Shown: piece after piece, positions 58,601-64,000 of the stretch
How the letters are laid out: every line of letters begins with the position of its first letter
Numbering within the stretch: the stretch's first letter is position 1
Assembly: GCF_002234675.1 (NCBI RefSeq)
Contig: NC_019867.2
Location: 5,784,001-5,848,000, forward strand
Source of the DNA: Oryzias latipes
Lineage: Eukaryota; Chordata; Actinopteri; Beloniformes; Adrianichthyidae
Reading direction: 5' to 3'
DNA length: 64,000 bases
Translations under genes and position numbers: made by a program
Notes under the pieces: model-generated
What the model saw: only the letters and a program-made list of their open reading frames with translations
Told to the model about the DNA's origin: nothing
Database searches by the model: none

Positions 58601-61242
58601 TTGCCAAATCTATAAATCTTTGATTGCGAGCAGACATCTGTTTTCCTTCTATAATCCTGGACCTTTTTTTTCTATGACGATTTGATCTTTGAGAGTTTAA
58701 ACAAGAGAGAAAACTGTAAAAATGTTCACGTCTAAGTGTGTGTAGTGAGTAAACAGCCTTAAAACATCTATAATTTTTGTGTACTTTTATGTATTTAGCA
58801 GATTTCATGACTTAGTTTTAAAAAGGTGCTCATGTGATAAACTAGGAAACACTGCGTACTTCAGTTCAGTGCTATTTTGTGTATATTTTAGACAGAAAAT
58901 GTGTAGACTGAGTACATTAACAATTCTGTATAACAAAAGTTTAGTGAAAAATCTGTCTGTATTTTCTAAGCTATTGTTAGAAAAGATTTACAGCAAGCAG
59001 TTACATTTTATTTTATAACTTTAATGTTGGTCAATATGTCAAATGTAAATCTATTCACTGAACTCAAAGTGAAGTTATTTCAAGTGAAGTTTATCTTACC
59101 TTTGACCCAGGTTGTAGCTTAAATCTGAATCTGATTATCCCTTGTGCTATCCTATGACCCCACCCTTACATTGACGTGTTCTCCCTACCATGACAAAGGT
59201 GAATAAAGGGGAAGAGGGTCTCATGTAATCCATGGACACCAGTGAGGATCACAAATCATTGAAGAAATGACCCAACTCCCAATGTTAAAGTGCCTAGGAT
59301 AGCACAAGGGTCACAAAGCAAAAACAATGAAAGGGTATTCTTTGTAAGCAGGAGGCGGGGCATCACTAAGAATAGCTTTAAACATGTAAGGAGAGAAGCT
59401 AGAGGAACCATGGGTTGCTTTGTATACTGTCTGATTCTTTCCATCTGCGTTATTGCCAGAGAAGATCAAGATTAGACATAAAAAGCCTGATGATGTCTTT
59501 TATGTGTCATGTTTGTTTAGACACAAATAGCCCTAACTTATGATGATTCATCTTGTAAGCAGTCCTCCCATCCAGGTTTCCCGAGGGTGACTGACCTCCT
59601 GCAGCTGGCAGGATTTCACATCCCACATCTGTTTGACTGAGCCTCTGTGTTTAGCGGTTTCTTTGTGCTTTTAGTTGCTATAAACCGTCTTCAACAGAAC
59701 AAAGCACTGCAATACATTGTGGCTGCCATGTAGTTTGACTTTGCAAAGACAAACTGGGACGTTCAAGAAACTTGGAATAGATACTCCAAAGTTTGGGTAG
59801 TTTTATCCTTTGAGGATTGCAGGAAAGCATGTAAATTGGGTCAGACGTACATTGCACTCCCTGTCATTGCAGTCCTCTTGTTACAAGTCTCACGGAACAA
59901 ATTAAGATTTTTCAAGAAAAACCACTGCAAGTCAAAGAGGGCTAACAAAGAGACAGCAGGCAAGACCCTGCAGGAGAGGAATTTCTGCTGACACACATTA
60001 AAACACAGTACAAACACTGGATTGTTGAGACTACAGCTAAAACGCCTAATCATGTCAGAGGCAGGACATACGTTTTTTCCAATTATCATAAAATTTGACA
60101 CAAAACTAACGTTGTTAAAAATGACAAAAAAAACAAAACAAATGTCCATGCTTGCCTCGTCTTTTTATGATTAAAATTCTTTGCTTTTTTGGCTGCTCAG
60201 AAATATCTCTGCTGTCCAAATGACTTCTGTCTTTTATAGCCAAGCTTTTGAAATGATCAAAAAGTCTGAATCAACATTCAAAGCGTGGCCATATTCCTTC
60301 ACTTATCATCTGTCAAATCTCATTTTTCCACACAACCAAACCATGCCAAAAGCCATTACTGACGCACGAGACATGAAACAAATCATTTCATTTCTGCTAA
60401 GATGTTCTGCAAGTGTGACTATGAGGTGAATGAATGAGGGAAAGTGAAGAGGGAAACATCTGAAGGACGGGGAAGGCGTGAGAGCAGTCAGCAGTCCCTC
60501 TACAAACAGTGCCAGGAAGCCTTTGAACAAGTGGACTAACAGGCAAGGCACTGTCAGGCGGACCGGTTTGATGACTGCAGGAGCCACATACCCACTTCCC
60601 TGCAGTGATGCCCCCCACTGCTGTGTGGTGAAATCTTTCCAGACAGACGTTCTTTCAAGGATTCAGACCAAATTCAGGTCACTTCTTTCCACACATCTTA
60701 CCAGTCCTTTGCAGGTGCTGATGGCAGCAGTCCCTCTAACACCAGAGGCTTCCACAGTCCCAATGAGGTGGCAGGAATTCCCCTGGAAGAAGCGATGCTC
60801 AGTGGTATTGTCCTTCCTTTTTTCCAAAACATAGTCGTTGGAAATCAGATGCTCGTTTGCAGTCAGATTGAACTTCAAGTTTCGACCCTTGTAGCTAAGC
60901 TGATAGTAGACCTGCCTCTGCGGAGGCTGGCCTTGCAGGTCACGTCTGTGTCTTCCCATATTAAAATGATGAGACACCTCATTGGAAATAAATTCTCCAT
61001 CAGCACTGGTTTTCACAGGATGGACAACTGACAGGTCTGGACCTGCAAAACAGGGTTGAGTTTAAGAAACTTCTTACTGCAGCAGATCATTGCAAACTTC
61101 ACAAACTCAGTTCCCATGCATCACACTGACCTTGGTCTGCAAGGAGGGAAAGGAGTGTGTCAGGAAGCTCTTTGTGGCCGCCTGCCAGGATGAAAACAAA
61201 GTGAAGCAGAGAAAGAATCGAGCACCCCCAAGAACATGGCAT
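39389..61242 (-). CDS. adamts12: ADAMTS12 secreted metalloprotease, 24 coding exons, 1562 aa, complete
   Basis: ADAMTS12 is a secreted zinc metalloprotease that processes matrix proteins such as COMP. The 24 exons found total 4689 nt with consistent phases; exon coordinates are in the domain entries below. The start ATG (61242-61240) has TGA in frame two codons upstream. Domain order: signal peptide, propeptide, metalloprotease, disintegrin-like, TSP1 repeat 1, Cys-rich, spacer, TSP1 repeats 2-4, Ser/Thr/Pro-rich mucin region, TSP1 repeats 5-8, PLAC. Eight TSP1 repeats with a mucin region between the fourth and fifth are found only in ADAMTS7 and ADAMTS12. Length (human ADAMTS12 1594 aa), exon count, sequence detail and chromosome 5p-type synteny favour ADAMTS12. 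All introns are GT-AG except intron 6 (GC-AG). The gene lies on the same strand as fgf10 and paip1. Confidence 0.96.
40252..40816. other. adamts12: adamts12 intron 21
   Basis: AT-rich intron with nothing else recognised. Confidence 0.6.
40994..41607. other. adamts12: adamts12 intron 20
   Basis: No repeat or gene recognised. It contains scattered words such as acaccgccctctgcaaca that might be a decayed element. Confidence 0.5.
42016..43098 (-). CDS. adamts12: adamts12 exon 19: rest of TSP1 repeat 4, mucin-like region, start of repeat 5
   Basis: A single 1083-nt, phase 0-0 exon of 361 codons. It opens with C-S-A-T-C-G-G-G and closes repeat 4 with C-A-L-Q-N-C-P. About 300 residues rich in Thr, Ser, Pro and Lys follow, with many T-T, T-S-P and S-P-P runs, and the exon finally enters repeat 5 with W-I-V-G-N-W-S-E. 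The region is expected to be heavily O-glycosylated, giving an extended spacer, and in mammals the ADAMTS7/12 mucin region can carry chondroitin sulfate. Sequence identity to tetrapods is low here, as expected for mucin-type linkers. Confidence 0.95.
43185..44602 (-). CDS. adamts12: adamts12 exons 17-18: TSP1 repeats 2 and 3, start of repeat 4
   Basis: Exons 44476-44602 and 43185-43395 (residues about 845-957). Exon 17 completes repeat 2 (C-K-N-M-E-C). Exon 18 holds repeat 3 ([14 protein letters not shown] to C-N-R-D-V-P-C) and the first tryptophans of repeat 4 (W-A-V-S-S-W-G-E). W-x2-W motifs are the usual sites for C-mannosylation and C-S/T-x2-C-G for O-fucosylation. Intron 17 contains a dispersed repeat. 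Confidence 0.95.
43990..44280 (+). repeat. dispersed teleost repeat, diverged copy in adamts12 intron 17
   Basis: Shares with 5340-5662 the order catccatcttc-gaacctg, cttgtgggat, gggagcctgtcc, acctggacaggttgc, a gaagaacgtgcaaac-type phrase, and gatttgaaccagggcc near the end. Strongly diverged. Confidence 0.65.
44710..46061 (-). CDS. adamts12: adamts12 exons 14-16: end of Cys-rich region and spacer
   Basis: Exons 45941-46061, 44949-45193 and 44710-44851 (residues about 676-844). Exon 14 has G-C-D-Y and [11 protein letters not shown], the end of the Cys-rich region. Exon 15 is the cysteine-free spacer ([21 protein letters not shown]). Exon 16 ends the spacer and enters TSP1 repeat 2 ([13 protein letters not shown]). 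Exon 16 was located by phase and homology, because no long open frame covers it. Confidence 0.94.
46705..48506 (-). CDS. adamts12: adamts12 exons 10-13: disintegrin-like, TSP1 repeat 1, Cys-rich region
   Basis: Exons 48414-48506, 48156-48301, 47880-48049 and 46705-46838 (residues 495-675). Exon 10 continues the disintegrin-like domain ([10 protein letters not shown]). Exon 11 enters TSP1 repeat 1 with [15 protein letters not shown]. Exon 12 ends the repeat (C-N-T-K-P-C) and starts the Cys-rich region (C-S-E-F-D-T-V-P-Y). Exon 13 carries C-E-L-H-C-Q-P and D-G-T-P-C-F. These ancillary domains set substrate choice and matrix binding in the family. Intron 12 (46839-47879) contains two repeat copies. 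Confidence 0.94.
46925..47220 (+). repeat. dispersed teleost repeat, copy in adamts12 intron 12 (first of two)
   Basis: Contains cccttgtcagggtcacgggg, cacacctaaggacactta, gcgggaggaagccggagtgcc, gagaaaaccca, gggggaacatgcaaac and gggattcgaact, in the same order as 5340-5662. Confidence 0.75.
47225..47565 (+). repeat. dispersed teleost repeat, copy in adamts12 intron 12 (second of two)
   Basis: Follows the first copy almost directly. Contains cattcattttctgaacc, aggaccccagtcc, ttcacacctaagggacaattt, aggagaacatccaaac, cttcttgctgtgaggc and gctaaccact. It is diverged differently from its neighbour, so the pair is two insertions and not a recent tandem duplication. Confidence 0.7.
48580..54528 (-). 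CDS. adamts12: adamts12 exons 4-9: furin site, metalloprotease domain, start of disintegrin-like domain
   Basis: Exons 54326-54528, 54156-54239, 53411-53535, 53109-53258, 51707-51850 and 48580-48724 (residues about 211-494). Exon 4 holds a Glu/Arg-rich linker, a likely furin site (R-S-H-R, about 238-241), and the catalytic start [10 protein letters not shown]. The zinc-binding motif HEMGHSFGIQHD is split between exons 7 and 8 (about 393-404), followed by the Met-turn region I-M-S-R-Q. All three zinc histidines and the catalytic glutamate are present, so the enzyme should be active. Exon 9 ends in the disintegrin-like domain (H-H-Q-C-Q-L-Q-Y-G). Exon 5 is 28 codons. Confidence 0.95.
49070..49445 (+). 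repeat. unclassified dispersed repeat, longest copy, in adamts12 intron 8
   Basis: Joins in one piece the block seen at 1000-1200 (49070-49250) and the block seen at 2555-2735 and 61690-61870 (49270-49445). This shows they belong to one element of roughly 400 bp. No clear terminal inverted repeats or coding sequence. Confidence 0.55.
49590..49647 (+). repeat. (TG)n microsatellite in adamts12 intron 8
   Basis: About 58 bp of TG with one GGA interruption. Such tracts are commonly polymorphic. Confidence 0.97.
49700..51706. other. adamts12: remainder of adamts12 intron 8
   Basis: AT-rich, with ATT repeats near 51028-51048. No gene or recognised element. Confidence 0.6.
51851..53108. other. adamts12: adamts12 intron 7
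   Basis: About 1.26 kb, AT-rich, nothing else recognised. Confidence 0.6.
53741..53960 (-). mobile_element. tRNA-derived SINE, copy 2, in adamts12 intron 5
   Basis: On the minus strand it starts with a tRNA-like head (ggccttgtggtagagtg) and has a good B box, ggttgtgagttcaaatcc at 53915-53898. It continues with ctgcttgacactcag, ttaaggggttgga and gttaaacca, and ends in an (ATG)n-type tail. The body matches the copy at 5664-5905. Its B box is better preserved than in copy 1. Confidence 0.8.
54618..61242 (-). CDS. adamts12: adamts12 exons 1-3: signal peptide and propeptide
   Basis: Exons 61131-61242, 60702-61042 and 54618-54795 (residues 1-210). Exon 1 starts M-P-C-S-W-G-C-S with a hydrophobic core ([12 protein letters not shown]) as signal peptide. 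Exon 2 has R-H-R-R-D-L and C-H-L-I-G-T-V, hallmarks of the family propeptide. Exon 3 begins [14 protein letters not shown]. It contains a furin-type site R-Q-K-R (193-196) and a cysteine-switch-like P-C-G (206-208) that would hold the protease latent. Exons 1 and 3 are not visible as simple long open frames and were located by phase and homology. Intron 2 (54796-60701) is 5.9 kb. Confidence 0.9.
57815..57946 (-). repeat. dispersed repeat fragment that seeds the GGAT microsatellite
   Basis: Contains tggactggcgactcgtccagg, gataggctccagcagccct and a ggcagatggatgg end, the reverse-oriented head of the dispersed repeat seen at 5340-5662. The natural catcc/ggatg end of the repeat runs directly into the microsatellite. 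Confidence 0.65.
57947..58136 (+). repeat. (GATG)n microsatellite, two blocks
   Basis: A block from 57947 to 58070, then an aatggtttaaa interruption, and a second block from 58082 to 58136. Apparent open frames (W-M-D-G and H-P-S-I repeats) are artefacts of the repeat. Confidence 0.97.
59139..59310. mobile_element. 172-bp MITE with 16-bp terminal inverted repeats, in adamts12 intron 2
   Basis: The left end cccttgtgctatccta (59139-59154) is the exact reverse complement of the right end taggatagcacaaggg (59295-59310). The interior (ccacccttacattgacgtg, ccatggacaccagtgagg) is non-coding. This sequence type is familiar as an abundant fish MITE. No clear target-site duplication was seen, so the superfamily is open. 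Confidence 0.85.
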
Positions 61243-64000
61243 GTTTCACAGAAACAAACTCAAAGTCCTGCAGAAGAGTCCCCGGCATTGGCGATCCAGA
61301 GACGTTAGAGAGGACCCCTTCTGCTCTGCGTCATGGTCGAGCTCACGATCGCGGAGGAGGACTGGCAGCCAGATCATGGCTGGAAGAGGGAGAGAAGGGG
61401 GGAAAGCTCTGAGGTCGGAGGGGAGGAGTGTTCTTTGGACCAGTGTCTCCTTTCCAGACGGCAGCGTGGGGGAGCACAGCCTCAGCGCTGCACACACAGC
61501 AGCTGCCTGCGTTTGGCTGAACCACTCAGATGTGTCAGAACTTGTCTTCTGAAGCAGCGACGCGTCAGCAATGCCACTTAGCAAATAACAGGAGCATTGA
61601 GCATGTGCAGAAAAACTACAGATGGTGCAAAAAGAGAACTTTTAGAATAATATTTATTAAAAATCCCTATTATCATAATCTAATAATGGATGGGGTTGCT
61701 CCACGCCAGTGGTATCACCCACAACTCAGAGGCGATTTTTTAATGAACTACTCCCACTATGTCCTCGAAAACGACACAGCTTTTTTTCTATTTTGGCTGA
61801 AAACTGCATAATCATAGTTAAAGACCACTGGGAAAAAATAGATCAAAAGGTGATCGTAGTGGTTCTTTGACCATACAAGTGTATCTATAGTTAGAACTGG
61901 AAAATGCACAGCTATCAGTTGAAAATGTAATGTCTCTAATAGAGCATAATTTACCCCTGCATCTCAATGTTCAGGTGACAATTTTCTAAAACAGCGGGAA
62001 TTTGTCAAACACTTGTGTTTAATATTCTGCAAAATTCTAAAGATAAACCTATTTAAAAAAACAGAGCGTCCTCATTAAAACCCTCCCTGGGCAGCATCAC
62101 TTTAGCTCGGACACACTTCTGCAGACAGCTCAGTCTTCCAGGTCTTGCATTGATGATTTTAGCTCATTAGTTCGGCAAAAGGCTTCTTCTGAGGTCTGAC
62201 CCCACATTTTTGTGCTTGACCTGTATAGTATTGAGAATAAGTGACCATGATAAAGCCAGTTTCCCTCCCTTTCCCTGACTGATTTAATGGGAGTTCAAGC
62301 TTCTTTCCCATCTTTACTGCTGGTCTGAACTTAGATTATTTCTTGAAATGTCAGGTTGTTTAGATCCTTTTGTGATAAATAATTTTCGTGAATCTGTATG
62401 AATATGCTTTAATGTGGTTTAATAGTAAAACTATGATTTTTTTTTTGTTTGTTTTTCTTGTAAATATACTAAATTGGGATTTAGCATGCCATCTAGTCCA
62501 AACAAAGCACGTTCTGTGCAAACATCTTATTTTATTTAGGCTTTGTTTAAGACAGATTTGTACAATCCAATACCCCAACTGCTTCTAAAAATGTGTTGTC
62601 ATGTCATTAGTTTTTAATCTGGCTTCCTCAAAAACAATAATCACACATGTCCCTGCACTGTGGGTCTTCAACAAGCCTGAAGCCTCCTTGATCTACATTT
62701 GGCTGAAAGAGTTGCATGCGTCACATCTTTCCCATAATGCAAGAGGCAGAGCTGTGGAATTAGATTGAATCAGCCGTTTATCTTATTAAGTACAAAAGAT
62801 GTTTGTTTTCACACATGGACCCACCACAGCCTGATCCTCATCACTGTTTTTTTTAAAAGCTCGATCAGCACAAATCCAGAGTTGAGCCGAAAGAGTTTGT
62901 TCAAACTAAGTTGTAGTGGTTTCATTTCTGAGGAAGTTTTTTACTCTTTGATTTCAGAATAAGAAGATAATTTTGTGAAAGAAATAACTGTGTTGATACG
63001 CAGCCAGTAGATCTATGAAGACTCACAGATTATCTCACAGATGACATCAGATAAATCTCCACCTCCCCAACCAAAACTTAATCTGAGATAAGATGTATAC
63101 ATTGCATTGTCATGTTGCTATATTCAGCTTGTAAAATAAGCTTTTAGGTTGAAGTTCAGTACCAGAATAAATCACCCTCTTATCAGTTGCATGAGCTTTA
63201 CCCAGTCTGACCCCTTGAATCTGCCTGTTGCAGTAATGTTCAATAGACTGAGAAATGTCCAACCCTGGAACCTAATCAAGAGCTTTTGTCAGTTTTAAGT
63301 GGGAGTTATGGGCTTTAACACAAGGACAATGTTGCCACATTCCTCATTAAGGCTTCGCTGCGAAGCTTCTTTCTGAAATTTCTTATTTTTAGTTTTCTTC
63401 AAGACAGATTTATGTTTGAGGCTGAAATTTCAATGTGATATCAGCAAAAATTTCTGTAATTTTAAACATTTTTCAAATGAAACAAAAAAGAGCAAAAAGC
63501 ATAAATGTGAAAAGGTTGTTTATTTGATCAAACTGGATCTGTAAAGAAAGTCTTTCCTAAGTTTTTTGGGGGGTTGGAGAACTGCTCAGAGACATCTGCA
63601 GATTAAATGAACCTGTTTTCTGCATTACTTGATCAAGTGGGAGGGAGGTTCCTCTACATTTCATCCCGAAAAATCAAACCAGAACATATCTAAGCAATTT
63701 GATTTATCGACATTTTATAGTTGACAATTTGCTCTTTGAGGGATTGCTGCTCCAAAAGGTTTTTGCTAATAAACCGAAAATTGTGCTTTATGTGCATCTA
63801 TATGTCCATTAGTTATCCGATGCACATAACATAGCCAAAGAGTCAAAATGTAGGGATAAAACAACCACATAAAGCTCTGGAGTTACAGGTTGCAGACCTC
63901 TGCTCTAAATCAGTGTACCGCCAAAAATAAGCATGTGAAGTCATGAAGATTTAGGAATGAAGCTGGAATATACTTTTTTCTTTTTACGTTATGTGGCTAT
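61243..64000. other. 5' flank of adamts12
   Basis: Holds the 5' untranslated region and presumed promoter of adamts12 (from 61243, rather GC-rich to about 61580), a dispersed repeat at 61690-61870, and then AT-rich DNA without recognisable genes to the window end. No TATA box could be assigned. Confidence 0.6.
61690..61870 (+). repeat. unclassified dispersed repeat, copy 3
   Basis: Matches 2555-2735 best: ctccacgcca, cacccacaactcagaggc, actatgtcct, gaaaacgacacagctttttt, cataatcatagttaaa and aatagatcaaaaggtgatcg. See those entries for the family. Confidence 0.6.

Larger units (their letters stand above)
54796..60701. other. adamts12: adamts12 intron 2 (5.9 kb)
   Basis: The largest intron of the window. 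It holds a GGAT microsatellite with its parent repeat (57815-58137) and a MITE (59139-59310). The remaining sequence is AT-rich and unrecognised, and some complex stretches (for example 57300-57420) might be conserved. Confidence 0.7.

Overview
The window is a stretch of ordinary vertebrate nuclear chromosome, almost certainly from a teleost fish. The genes have many short exons with consensus GT-AG junctions. The repeats are typical of fish: an RTE LINE, a Tx1/L1-like LINE, a Tc1 relic, a tRNA-derived SINE, a MITE and long AT, TG and GGAT microsatellites. I see no operons, CRISPR arrays, phage or other bacterial features, and no RNA genes.

Three protein-coding genes can be rebuilt completely, all on the minus strand. 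paip1 (15794-21082, 11 coding exons, 451 aa) encodes the poly(A)-binding-protein-interacting translation factor. fgf10 (26121-31401, 3 exons, 250 aa) encodes the secreted growth factor. adamts12 (39389-61242, 24 coding exons, 1562 aa) encodes the secreted multidomain metalloprotease. I placed every splice site by hand. In each gene the exon lengths sum to a multiple of three, reading phases match at every junction, and an in-frame stop lies just upstream of the chosen ATG. A possible signal-peptide first exon of an unidentified minus-strand gene sits at the extreme left (339-384).

By region: 1-7423 is repeat-littered intergenic DNA. 7424-14029 is a nested retrotransposon, in which a nearly full-length minus-strand RTE LINE (7591-10652) is inserted in the 3' coding end of a plus-strand, 5'-truncated Tx1/L1-like LINE. 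Both elements keep target-site duplications. The host LINE carries an exceptional 2-kb G-rich 3' region. 14.0-21.1 kb holds paip1, 21.1-26.1 kb a gene-free interval, 26.1-31.4 kb fgf10, 31.4-39.4 kb a gene-free interval, 39.4-61.2 kb adamts12, and 61.2-64 kb its upstream flank.

The genes do not form one pathway. paip1 acts in cytoplasmic translation, fgf10 is a paracrine signal and adamts12 acts in the extracellular matrix. Their grouping is a matter of synteny: the human orthologues all lie on 5p, with PAIP1 and FGF10 close together and ADAMTS12 about 10 Mb away. I found no convincing undescribed biological system. The most interesting items are the nested LINE with its G-rich 3' region, a GC-AG intron in adamts12, and non-coding DNA around fgf10 worth testing for conserved enhancers.
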